Of a DNA stretch of 64,000 bases, positions 50,934-59,045 are shown piece by piece. This stretch comes from Stigmatella aurantiaca (GTDB lineage: Bacteria > Myxococcota > Myxococcia > Myxococcales > Myxococcaceae), in contig NZ_FOAP01000013.1 of NCBI RefSeq assembly GCF_900109545.1, positions 124,001 to 188,000 of the forward strand, in the 5' to 3' direction. Each line of letters opens with the position of its first letter. The first letter of the stretch is position 1. The notes under the pieces were generated by a model. That model had not been told where the DNA came from. It made no database searches and saw only the letters and a list, made by a program, of their open reading frames with translations. Both the position numbers and the translations under genes were made by a program.

Positions 50934-51011
50934 AAGGGGGCCTGGCCGGAGGGCTGCCCCCCCATCAAGGCCCGTGCGTCCCCCGGGGCTCACGGGTTAT
51001 AGACAGCAGCG

Positions 51012-52007
51012 ATGAATACTCAAGCCGCCGCCCGCCAGCCGCCCGCTGTTCTCCCAGCTCCCAATGAGGTTTGCTGGTGTGGCAGCGGTTCCAAGTACAA
51101 GAAGTGCCACCGGGGCGCGGACGCCGCCGAGGCGCGCAAGCTGGGCGGCAATGCCCAGCGCAAGGGCATCCGCCCGGGCCTCATCAGCCCCCGCCGCTCG
51201 GTGCCCGCGCACATCCCGCGCCCGGACTACGCGGAGACGGGCCGGCCGGGCCGGGGCGAGATGTCCGACGTGAAGAGCCCGGAGGTCATCGCCCGCATGC
51301 GCCGCGCGGGCAAGGCCGCCGCCCAGGTGCTGCAGACCACCGCCGCGGCCCTGCGCCCGGGCATCACCACCGACGAGCTCGACGCCATCGCCCACGAGGC
51401 CTACATCCAGCTGGGCGGCTACCCGAGCACGCTCAACTACCACGGCTTCCCCAAGTCGCTGTGCACCTCGATCAACGAGGTCATCTGCCACGGCATCCCG
51501 GACAGCCGGCCGCTGGAAGACGGCGACATCATCAACCTGGACATCACCATCTTCCTGGAGGGCGTCCACGGGGACTGCTCGGCCACCTACTGCGTGGGCA
51601 AGGTGGATCCGGACTCCGAGCGCCTGGTGCGCGTGGCGCGCGAGTGCCTGGACGTGGGCATCCAGGCGGTGAAGCCCGGGCGGCCCATCAACGACATCGG
51701 CCGCGCCATCGAGGCCCACGCCACGAAGAACGGCATGAGCGTGGTGCGGGCCTATTGCGGCCACGGCATCGGCGAGAAGTTCCACAGCGCGCTGCAGATT
51801 CCTCACTATTACGAGGAGGATGCCAACACGATCATGCAGCCGGGCATGACGTTCACCGTGGAGCCGATGATCAACCTCGGCCACTGGCAGCACCGCTCCT
51901 GGGACGATGGCTGGACGGCGGTCACCGCCGACGGCAGCCGCAGCGCCCAGTTCGAGCACATGCTCGTCGTCACCGAGCAGGGCTACGAGTTGCTCACGCT
52001 GCCCTGA
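51012..52007 (+). CDS. map: Methionine aminopeptidase with N-terminal SEC-C zinc motif
   Basis: 331 residues. An N-terminal SEC-C zinc motif, CWCGSGSKYKKCH (21-33), is followed by a linker and a full MetAP type I domain. Metal ligands are in NLDITIF and DCSATYCVG (Asp pair), GHGIGEKFHSALQIPH (His), FTVEPMIN and QFEHMLVV (Glu). It removes the initiator methionine from nascent proteins. The SEC-C module, as on SecA, may help ribosome or substrate targeting. Many GC-rich bacteria have such long MetAPs beside a short one. Confidence 0.96.
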   Translation: MNTQAAARQPPAVLPAPNEVCWCGSGSKYKKCHRGADAAEARKLGGNAQRKGIRPGLISPRRSVPAHIPRPDYAETGRPGRGEMSDVKSPEVIARMRRAGKAAAQVLQTTAAALRPGITTDELDAIAHEAYIQLGGYPSTLNYHGFPKSLCTSINEVICHGIPDSRPLEDGDIINLDITIFLEGVHGDCSATYCVGKVDPDSERLVRVARECLDVGIQAVKPGRPINDIGRAIEAHATKNGMSVVRAYCGHGIGEKFHSALQIPHYYEEDANTIMQPGMTFTVEPMINLGHWQHRSWDDGWTAVTADGSRSAQFEHMLVVTEQGYELLTLP

Positions 52008-52036
52008 GCGTACTGCCGTGACGGGGGGGCCATGCC

Positions 52037-52501
52037 TTACAACACTGGGAAGTCCTTCAGCGTGTAGGGCATGTTCACCCGCTTCAGCCGCTCTGGTCTC
52101 CAGAGTCCCGTACGCCCGTTCAAGTACAGCTGGCCGTCCCGCCGCAGGAGGTGCACGGTCTCGCCGATGAACAAGAGAACCGCGTCACCCGGTACGTGGT
52201 GAAGGACGGCCAGGACGCTTCGCAAGATCGCCGTCAGGGCCTCGTGCCGTTGCTCTCCTTTGTCCACCCAGAATTGGAGATCGACAGAGGGGGAGAGCTT
52301 CAGCTCTTCCTCCAGAATCGTCCGGGCCAGTGGGGACATGGGCCCTGCGCTGACGGTGAAGCCGGGACCTGCGGTCTCTTTGAATACGCCTTCCGCGAGG
52401 AGAACGGTTTCCGGCTTCAAGCCCAGTTCGTCCAGTGCAATCCTCAAGACTTGTTGGGGCCGCAGTCCGGTGGCGATGCTGAAGTTGTAGTCCAAAGACA
52501 T
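52037..52501 (-). CDS. SitI3-family immunity-type protein
   Basis: 154 residues from ATG 52501. The N-terminus MSLDYNFSIATGLRPQQ and the segment FWVDKGEQRHEALTAILRSV fit the SitI3 family of myxobacterial immunity proteins. Base composition is visibly lower in GC than the neighbouring housekeeping genes. In Myxococcus such immunity proteins protect a cell from the cognate SitA toxin exchanged between kin via TraA/TraB outer-membrane exchange. The SitA-type lipoprotein immediately upstream on the same strand is its presumed partner; 92 bases separate the two. Confidence 0.7.
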   Translation of the reverse strand: MSLDYNFSIATGLRPQQVLRIALDELGLKPETVLLAEGVFKETAGPGFTVSAGPMSPLARTILEEELKLSPSVDLQFWVDKGEQRHEALTAILRSVLAVLHHVPGDAVLLFIGETVHLLRRDGQLYLNGRTGLWRPERLKRVNMPYTLKDFPVL

Positions 52502-52593
52502 GGTTTCTTCTGGGGAGCATGGCCAGAAAGGCATGATCTGGCCTTCGGGTGAGATGACCAGAACCTCTTTCAGTCACATGGTGAATTGCCTCT

Positions 52594-53535
52594 TCAAGGA
52601 TTTGGCTTCTGTCCGCCTTGAGCGGTCTGCGCGACCGCATGGGGCGCAAGCCCGATGGTCAGGATGCCCTCGGCCACGGAGATGGAGCGAATGCCCCCTG
52701 CCAGGGCGGCGGAGATCTTGAACCCTGCGTTGGTTTTGGCGGCGAGGGCGGCGCGATCGAAGCCCGGGAGATGAGGCGCCTTGGCCGCCATGTTCGTGGC
52801 CCCTCCTCTGAGGGCCGCCGTCAGCGCCAGGACGATGACGCGGGCCCCATTTTTCCCCATCACCTTGCCGAAGCGGTGCCCCGCGTCTTTCAGTTCATCG
52901 AAGGAAATGGCTTTCTCCACGCTGGCGGTCAGGCGCCCCCAGCCGTCAACCATGCCGAAGAAGCCGTCGAGCCCCAGGTACGCGACGAGGTAGGCCGTGA
53001 GCGCCAACGCCACCTGTTGGGTCATGGGCGCGGGATTTGTGAGCAGGGGCATGTAAGCCCCCATCGCCGAGGTCACCATCGCCTTGAAGGCCAAGGGGTT
53101 GAGGGTCTCCCTCACCACGCCCTGCACGTCTCCCCACACGCTGTCCCACGCGAAGCTGAGGGCCAGATCTCGCCGGGCTCTTGAATCCATCAGGTTCAGG
53201 CCATCGCCGAGCAGGGTGAAGCAGTCCTCGGGGCTCCTCTGCCGGGCGCACCACCGCCGGTAGTCCCCCGGCCTTCCGTTCTCCGCATTCCACGAGGTGG
53301 GCCGGTAGTGAGAGGACTCGGCCGCTTGCGCGTGGAGAGGGAGGCGCATGTCCAGCACGAGCTGGGTGAGTGCTTTCTCGAATTCCTCCTCCTGAATCTC
53401 GATGGGCTTCGCGTTCTTCGGTGGGCTGTAGACGATGGGCTCGCCGTGTCCCGTGTCCAAGCGCACCACCCGCGACGCCGTACAGCCCGTCCAGAAGAAC
53501 CCCAGCAGGAACACTGCCACCCAGTTCCACTTCAT
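52594..53535 (-). CDS. SitA-type lipoprotein, apparently lacking its toxin domain
   Basis: 313 residues, ATG 53535 with GGGAGG. Lipoprotein signal FFWTGC, Cys18, as expected for SitA proteins, which are swapped between cells by TraA/TraB-dependent outer-membrane exchange. The first mature block, ASRVVRLDTGHGEPIVY, and the later GILTIGLAPHAVAQTAQG match the conserved SitA delivery part. In the SitA proteins I know, a variable C-terminal toxin domain follows this last block; here the protein ends eight residues on (GQKPNP). The gene may be a disarmed or deleted toxin, or a form with a built-in toxin I cannot see. The immunity-type gene follows at once. Confidence 0.72.
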   Translation of the reverse strand: MKWNWVAVFLLGFFWTGCTASRVVRLDTGHGEPIVYSPPKNAKPIEIQEEEFEKALTQLVLDMRLPLHAQAAESSHYRPTSWNAENGRPGDYRRWCARQRSPEDCFTLLGDGLNLMDSRARRDLALSFAWDSVWGDVQGVVRETLNPLAFKAMVTSAMGAYMPLLTNPAPMTQQVALALTAYLVAYLGLDGFFGMVDGWGRLTASVEKAISFDELKDAGHRFGKVMGKNGARVIVLALTAALRGGATNMAAKAPHLPGFDRAALAAKTNAGFKISAALAGGIRSISVAEGILTIGLAPHAVAQTAQGGQKPNP

Positions 53536-53631
53536 CGCGGCCTCCCATGCCTGTGCTGGCTCACATGGACGAAGCCTCACACGTGAGGCTGACGTCCGAG
53601 GCGACTGCACAGGCACCGGCCTTGGGAGACT

Positions 53632-54867
53632 TCAGGGCACGGTGTTGACCGAGCCCGCGGGCAGCGCCGTGCCGGAGGGCCACAGCACATAGGCGGCGCC
53701 TGCCGAGTGGCGCCACGCCTGCCAGAGCTCGTCCCGCTTGTACGTCACCCCGACCTTGTCATCGCTCGGGAAGGCCGGGTCGTTGCACACGACGTCTCCC
53801 TGGGGGGTGAAGCCTTTCACCACGATGAGGTGTCCGTCCGAGCTGTAGGCCGCCGAACCCGTGAGCGTTCCCGGCGTGTAGGCGATGCTGATGCTCACGG
53901 GGATACCCGCGGCGATGAACCGCTCCACCTGGGAGAACGCGTCGAGCCGCACCACCGCGCCGTGCAGGGCGCCCTCGCCCCGGGCGGCCGCGTAGGCGGT
54001 GTTGAAGCTCCAGTTGCCCGTGCCCCGGTACACCTCGTCATAGACGTTCGCGGCGGCGGTGGGCACCGGTTCGGCCAGGTCGTTGCGGCCCAGCTTCCGG
54101 TTCCAATAGCCCAGCAGCATCGTGGTGGAGGTGGGCGAGCACCACACCGGCCCTCCGTTCGGGTAGGGCATCTGCGAGAGGCCCGGCACGTCCAGCACCG
54201 TCCCCCACGCGGTTTGATCCGACGCGGCATCCACCGGCATGCGCGTCCCGTCGCTCAGCGCCACCGAGAGCGCCCGGACGCGCGGGCTCACCCCGGGCTG
54301 GGTGGAGTAGAGCCACACCGTGGCGCGCAGGGCCTCCGCCTTCCGCTTGAGCATGAGCGTGTCGGTGAGCACGCGTCCCTGGGAGTCCTCCTGTCCATCG
54401 ACGCTGCGCCGGGAGACGGTGCCCTTGTCGAGTGCCCAGGGGCCGAAGTCGTAGTCCTTCGTCCAGGTGCCCTCCACACGCGCGGCGAGCGTCACCCGCA
54501 CCCACGTTCCGGGCGGGGTGAGCGCGTCATAAGAGGGAATGGCGCTGTCGAAGCCGCCGGCGATGGCCTGCTCAGCCAGGACCGCCGAGCCCACGCGGTA
54601 GCGCTCGATGGGGGGCGTGCCAGGTGCGCCGCCCGCGGGAAAGGGCGTGGTGCCCAGCGGGGCCTCCGCGTCCAGCTCCAGGGCGCCATCGGGGGCCAGC
54701 ACCGTGCCCTGCCGGTGGAAGCGGTCGAAGTCCTTTGCCGCCGCGCTGCTTCTCCAGAAACGTGCCACGGGGGCCTCCTCGGGGGACTCATTCCCGGGCG
54801 AGCGGGAGGTCCTGGCACAGGCGGCCAGCAGGATGGTGGTGCACAGACAGAGGATTCGGATTCGCAC
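53632..54867 (-). CDS. C39-family (papain-like) peptidase, lipoprotein
   Basis: 411 residues if begun at GTG 54867, which gives a short lipoprotein signal TTILLAAC; an ATG 16 codons upstream is the alternative. Residues about 30-230 are a beta-rich N-terminal part. The peptidase C39-like domain follows: the nucleophile C243 in PVWCSPTSTTM, and the histidine in SSDGHLIVVKGF, with NDPAFPS beyond. Ordinary C39 enzymes cleave double-glycine leaders, but this secreted, lipid-anchored form is more likely a degradative peptidase. The gene lies beside SitA/SitI, without evident functional connection. Confidence 0.85.
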   Translation of the reverse strand: MRIRILCLCTTILLAACARTSRSPGNESPEEAPVARFWRSSAAAKDFDRFHRQGTVLAPDGALELDAEAPLGTTPFPAGGAPGTPPIERYRVGSAVLAEQAIAGGFDSAIPSYDALTPPGTWVRVTLAARVEGTWTKDYDFGPWALDKGTVSRRSVDGQEDSQGRVLTDTLMLKRKAEALRATVWLYSTQPGVSPRVRALSVALSDGTRMPVDAASDQTAWGTVLDVPGLSQMPYPNGGPVWCSPTSTTMLLGYWNRKLGRNDLAEPVPTAAANVYDEVYRGTGNWSFNTAYAAARGEGALHGAVVRLDAFSQVERFIAAGIPVSISIAYTPGTLTGSAAYSSDGHLIVVKGFTPQGDVVCNDPAFPSDDKVGVTYKRDELWQAWRHSAGAAYVLWPSGTALPAGSVNTVP

Positions 54868-55051
54868 GGGGTGACAAGGCCTCCGCCAGTCGTAGGAACG
54901 CACAGGGGGCCGCATCGTAATGCGATTCGCCGGGGAGGCGTAGGCGGTGCGGCCCGGTCTGTGGCTCGGGAGACGAAAGGCACGGGCAAGGGCGCCGCGA
55001 GGGACCGGCCGATTCCTTGCCCACTCCCGAGGGGTCCGTATCGTTCCGCCC

Positions 55052-55504
55052 ATGGACAAGCCCTATCTCGTCTCACAGTTGGGTGAGCGGCTCCGTTCAG
55101 CCCTTCAGACTGCCCACCGGGCCCACTCGGGAGCCCGCGCGGATGCGCGCTCCGGCGCGGCCCGCGCCATCAACCTCGCCCGGGGCACCGCTCAGCGGGA
55201 CACCCAGGCCCGCGCCGCGCTCGATGCGCTCGATGCGTTTCATCCCCGGCCCCTGCGCAAGGGCGAGCGCATCGGTCTGGGCGCCGTCGTCGAGGTGGAG
55301 AACGAGGAGATGGGGCAGACGTTCTTCATCGCCCCCGTGGGCGCCGGCGAGGAGCTGACGCTGCCCGGTGGAGACGGGCACATGCGGGTGATTACCCCCG
55401 TATCGCCCTTCGGCCGCGCCCTGATGGGCAAGCGGCCCGGCGATGTCGTCGAGGTCGTCATCCAAGGTGAGCCGGTGGACTGGACCATCACCTTCGCCGC
55501 CTGA
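55052..55504 (+). CDS. GreA/GreB-like (C-terminal domain) protein
   Basis: 150 residues from ATG 55052. The C-terminal half FFIAPVGAGEELTLPGG... VSPFGRALMGKRPGDVVEV matches the FKBP-like C-terminal domain of GreA/GreB. The N-terminal 60 residues are helical and Ala/Arg-rich (ARADARSGAARAINLARG), but lack the acidic tip residues that Gre factors put into the RNA polymerase channel. It may therefore compete with Gre factors for polymerase without stimulating cleavage (as Gfh1, Rnk do). A regulatory role is inferred. Confidence 0.82.
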   Translation: MDKPYLVSQLGERLRSALQTAHRAHSGARADARSGAARAINLARGTAQRDTQARAALDALDAFHPRPLRKGERIGLGAVVEVENEEMGQTFFIAPVGAGEELTLPGGDGHMRVITPVSPFGRALMGKRPGDVVEVVIQGEPVDWTITFAA

Positions 55505-55824
55505 GGCCTCTTTCCTTGCCGCTTGGCCTGGTCAAGCAACTGGTCGTGTCCCTCCAGTGCTTCGAGCCACTGCTGACCAGTCAGGAGTGCCGCATTCTTC
55601 CGGGCCCAAGCGCCGGTCCGCCCAAGTGGCTGTTTTTATAGGCTTCAGTCCAGGGCTCTCATTTCAAGCGCCCCTATTCGCTGCTCCTGAGTCAGTGACG
55701 GAAATGACCGTGAGTATCTCCGGACTCCGAGCTGCTACTTCGAGCGCGCGGGTCCCCGAGAACATGAGGCCCTCGCTGTGTAGTAGGCTGAGCACCTCTT
55801 CGAGGTTCCGATGGGGGGTACAGC
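55505..55824. other. Intergenic region, no gene seen
   Basis: 320 bases with no supported gene, visibly AT-richer than the neighbourhood. It may carry the promoter of the HsdR-like gene at 55825 and old, decayed coding sequence; I cannot name any. The T-run near 55634 is not part of a clear hairpin. Confidence 0.4.
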
Positions 55825-57108
55825 ATGGAAGCCAATCACCTGCTCGAACTGGTCAAGCGGTTCAATGAGAATCGCGAGTACATCACCAATGAGGAGACCG
55901 CCAAGATGGCACTGGTGGTCCCCTTCATCCGGTTGCTTGGGTACGACCCCAACACTCCCAAAGAGGTCCGGCTCGAATACGCGGCGGAGTTTACCCAGGG
56001 CGATGGGAAGCGCCTTCCGGACCGGATGGATTTCGCCATCTTCGACCAGAGTGGCGCCAAGCCCTTGATGGTGATCGAGACCAAGCCGTTGGGAACGGAC
56101 CTGATGGCCAAGTCTCAGCAACTGGCCCGGTACATCGCTCAAATGGCGGAACTCCACTTCGGGATCATCACCGATGGTTGCCACTATCTGTTCTTCGGGG
56201 ACCTCGAAAACCCCAACCAGATGGACAGCGAGCCGTTCTTCAGCTTCTCGCTCGAAGACACCAAGACCGATTGGTCGAAGGTCGCCAAGTTTCTCTCGAA
56301 GTTCAGCCGGGAGTCCTTCAACGCGGAAACCCTGGTGACCGATGCGGAGAACAGCCGCTACCGCCAGGCCATGATCGACAGGCTCGCGGCAGCCCTGAAG
56401 TCTCCCGCGGAAAATGAAGGCTTCATGCGGTGGCTGACCGAGGAGGTCTACAAGGGCAAGCGGACCGGCGCGGTGATGACGCGCCTGGGAGAGGTGGCGA
56501 AGGAGGCCATTGAGCCCGCCCTGCTCCGCGTCATGGGGGATGACTTCCTCGACAAGCTCAAGGAGCGCATTCAGCGTCTCCGCGAGACCGGCGATTCCCC
56601 GGCGGAATCCACTCAGAACGTCCTCAAGCCCGATTCGGCCAAGCCTTTCGATGAGGTGAAGGGGAGTTCCGGTGAGGAAAAGCAGCGCATGGCCGTGGAG
56701 ACGACGCAGGAAGAACTCGACTTCTTCGCGCTCATCCGGGACATCTGCGCCAAGGGGGGGACGAATCCCGAGGAGATCCTCTACCGGGATACCACCGCCT
56801 ACTTCAACATTTCCTATCGCAAGCCCACTAAGTGGTTCTTGCGCTTCTTCAGCAATGCGAAGCGCAAAAGCGTCGTCACCTGGGTGCCCGCTGCGGAAGC
56901 CAAGCAGCTGGTCTCTGGATTCGTGATTGAAGACGCCCCCGCTGCGCTGGGACTTTCCCGGGTCTACTTGGAGAACATCGCTCAAATCTGGGCGTTGAAG
57001 GCCCTCGTCCTGAGGAGCTTGGAACTCTCCAAGGTCAGCAAGGAGGATGCACCGGGTGAGGTTGCGGCACTGCCTGCTTCCCCTCTCAAGGAGGTGGCAC
57101 CCGTCTGA
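55825..57108 (+). CDS. Solitary type I restriction HsdR-N domain protein
   Basis: 427 residues. Residues about 20-160 are the HsdR N-terminal nuclease domain: NEETAKMALVVPFIRLLGYD, D69 in PDRMDFAIFD and E85-T-K87 in VIETKPLG, the PD-(D/E)xK catalytic pair. FGIITDGCHYLFFG completes the fold. No motor (DEAD helicase) or HsdM/HsdS is adjacent. The C-terminal 130 residues are unassigned. GC content is visibly lower than neighbours, suggesting transfer. Such short HsdR-N proteins occur in many genomes; some are suspected in phage defence, but a role is unproven. Confidence 0.82.
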   Translation: MEANHLLELVKRFNENREYITNEETAKMALVVPFIRLLGYDPNTPKEVRLEYAAEFTQGDGKRLPDRMDFAIFDQSGAKPLMVIETKPLGTDLMAKSQQLARYIAQMAELHFGIITDGCHYLFFGDLENPNQMDSEPFFSFSLEDTKTDWSKVAKFLSKFSRESFNAETLVTDAENSRYRQAMIDRLAAALKSPAENEGFMRWLTEEVYKGKRTGAVMTRLGEVAKEAIEPALLRVMGDDFLDKLKERIQRLRETGDSPAESTQNVLKPDSAKPFDEVKGSSGEEKQRMAVETTQEELDFFALIRDICAKGGTNPEEILYRDTTAYFNISYRKPTKWFLRFFSNAKRKSVVTWVPAAEAKQLVSGFVIEDAPAALGLSRVYLENIAQIWALKALVLRSLELSKVSKEDAPGEVAALPASPLKEVAPV

Positions 57109-57193
57109 TGCCTTCGAAGCATCGGGTGGCCCTCTGCGCAGAACACCCTGGGCGAAGCCTTGATGGAAGGCATCGTCCAGGAAAGGGGTCGGC

Positions 57194-57913
57194 CTACCTG
57201 AAGAGCTCCTCCAAGAAGTTCTGGAGGGACACCCAGGAGCGCCGGTCCGCCTCGGCGCGGTAGCTCATGCCTTTCTGCCGGTCATTCGCCTGCGGGTTGG
57301 TGAAGGCGTGGGTGGTCTGGCCGTAGGCGTGGATCTGCCAGTCGCAGCCCTTGGCGGTCAGTTCGTCCGCAAGCGCGCGGACGTCCTCCGGTTTGGCGAG
57401 CGGGTCTTCCCAGCCGTGGAGCGCCAGCACCTTGGCGGTGATCCGGTCGAGCGTTGGCACGGGGGATGGCGTGAACACCCCGTGGAACGGGGCGGCCCCC
57501 AGGATGTCGGTGCGCGTTCGCGCCAGATCGAGCGCGCACAGGCCTCCGAAGCAGAAGCCAATCGCGGCGAGCCGGGCCGAATCGACCTCCTTGCGCGCCT
57601 TGAGGGCATCGGCCGCGGCTCCCAGCCGCGCCTGGAGCAACGCTCGATTCTGGAGGAGCGCGTTCATCAATCCGAAGTTGTCGGGGTTGGGGGCGGCTCT
57701 TGCGGCAATGCCATAGGGATCCAGCACTATCGCCGCATAACCGAGCGCCGCCAGCCGCCCGGCGCGCTCTTCCTCGAAGGGCGTAGGGCCTCGCACGGTG
57801 GGCGACACCAACACGCCGGGCAACGGGCCCTTCACCGCATCGTCCCAGGTCAGGAAGGCGGCCGATTCGACGCCTCCCGCGTCATAGGAGAACCGCTGTG
57901 ACTGGATTGCCAT
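57194..57913 (-). CDS. Dienelactone hydrolase family protein
   Basis: 239 residues; ATG 57913 with AAGGA. Active-site residues are intact: the nucleophile Cys in IGFCFGGL, the Asp in GWEDPLAK and the His in TTHAFTNP. The cytoplasmic family hydrolyses enol lactones or related esters. In contrast to the lipoprotein at 42621, this copy is complete and has no signal. No catabolic neighbours are seen, so the substrate is open. Confidence 0.9.
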   Translation of the reverse strand: MAIQSQRFSYDAGGVESAAFLTWDDAVKGPLPGVLVSPTVRGPTPFEEERAGRLAALGYAAIVLDPYGIAARAAPNPDNFGLMNALLQNRALLQARLGAAADALKARKEVDSARLAAIGFCFGGLCALDLARTRTDILGAAPFHGVFTPSPVPTLDRITAKVLALHGWEDPLAKPEDVRALADELTAKGCDWQIHAYGQTTHAFTNPQANDRQKGMSYRAEADRRSWVSLQNFLEELFR

Positions 57914-57994
57914 GGTTCATCCTTCGCAGGTGATGCGGCGCAGGGCCGCTGAAGAACAGGTATCACGAGGGCTTTCGTGCCCAAACCGAGGCCG

Positions 57995-58720
57995 TTACCG
58001 CGCGACACAGTTCATCCGAACTTGTCCGGGGCGTGCCCGCTCATACTCGACTTGGCACCGAAGTCCTTCCGGGCACGGAGTGCTCTGGCAGTTGTCCCCT
58101 TGGACCTCGGCGCATGCGGAGGCGGATTCTTCATACCGGATGCAGTGCTGTCCGGCCGGGCAGCCTTGCCGCTCACACGAGGGGAGGCACACGGGCTCTA
58201 GGGCCGTTTCTGCACAGAAGAAGCCGACGGGGCAGGCGTCTGTGGCGCCGCTCTGGCATGGCCGTGCGCACCAACCCTCTTTCCCTCCACACAGCAGTCC
58301 AGCCGCGCACGCCGCCTCCAGATTTTTCGCGAGCGCGAGGCACCGCTCCCCTTCCTGCCGTCTGCCAATGGGAACGCAGAACCTCACCAGCGGTCCTTCT
58401 CCCTCGGTCGCAACAGGCCGGCAGACTTGCCCTTGCGGGCACTGCAGATCCGTCAGGCACTGACTGTCGGTGCAGTACTGCGTGAAGATCCGGGTGTCCC
58501 AGACACAACCCAGCGGCGCCTCACAAGGACGGCCAGGTCCGCATGAACGGCGATAGGTGCTCAACTTCGTCCGCATCTCCGTATCGAGAACGGGGCTGAT
58601 TCTTCTGCCTCCCGGTGCGGTTTCGGGAGAGGTGGGCCGAAGCGCACCGGCCATCAAGAGAATGAGCGGTATTGGCAGGAGTCCTCCCGCCAAACCTACC
58701 AGCACCGTCTTCCTGCTCAT
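57995..58720 (-). CDS. Cys-rich single-pass membrane protein of unknown function
   Basis: 241 residues. The start is the ATG at 58720, which overlaps the stop of the upstream gene (ATGA), so it is translationally coupled. One N-terminal membrane helix (VLVGLAGGLLPIPLILLMAGA) is followed by about 190 exported residues with some 20 cysteines in repeated short modules (CVWDTR.., CPQGQVCRP, CPVGFFC, CPAGQHCIR, CPEGLRCQV). These resemble EB/Dickkopf-like or small cysteine-knot modules. Many disulfides suggest a surface or envelope function. Confidence 0.8.
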   Translation of the reverse strand: MSRKTVLVGLAGGLLPIPLILLMAGALRPTSPETAPGGRRISPVLDTEMRTKLSTYRRSCGPGRPCEAPLGCVWDTRIFTQYCTDSQCLTDLQCPQGQVCRPVATEGEGPLVRFCVPIGRRQEGERCLALAKNLEAACAAGLLCGGKEGWCARPCQSGATDACPVGFFCAETALEPVCLPSCERQGCPAGQHCIRYEESASACAEVQGDNCQSTPCPEGLRCQVEYERARPGQVRMNCVAR

Positions 58721-58944
58721 CCGCCGCACTGCTCTCGACACTCCTGAGAGTGTTCCTTTCCGTCCGCGCAGAATCGCTCCTCTTCTTCCTCGGAGCAGCG
58801 GCTGTGAACACGCTCAAGCATGTCCTTGTGGACGGCCCTGTCGACATGTCCTCCCTTGCCGAACTCTGATGGGCAGCCGGTGAGCGCCAAGAGCCCAAGC
58901 GCTCCCAGCGCAGCCCAATTCCCTCTCTCCCGTCGAGACGGCAT
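58717..58944 (-). CDS. Small lipoprotein, translationally coupled to Cys-rich gene
   Basis: 75 residues from ATG 58944. Lipoprotein signal ALGLLALTGC, Cys22. The mature part is charged (HVDRAVHKDMLERVHSRCSEEEEERFCADGKEHSQECREQC) with four cysteines and a Glu run. The stop TGA overlaps the ATG of the Cys-rich membrane protein. No family recognised; the two proteins probably form a complex. Confidence 0.72.
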   Translation of the reverse strand: MPSRRERGNWAALGALGLLALTGCPSEFGKGGHVDRAVHKDMLERVHSRCSEEEEERFCADGKEHSQECREQCGG

Positions 58945-59045
58945 CCCCAGGGAGCGCCACGTTCGAACCGAAGTGAAGAACATGAATCCGAAGTTTACCT
59001 CAAGGACTGGCCTCGCTGCGGAACCATGGGCGCTGGCAATGGCTG

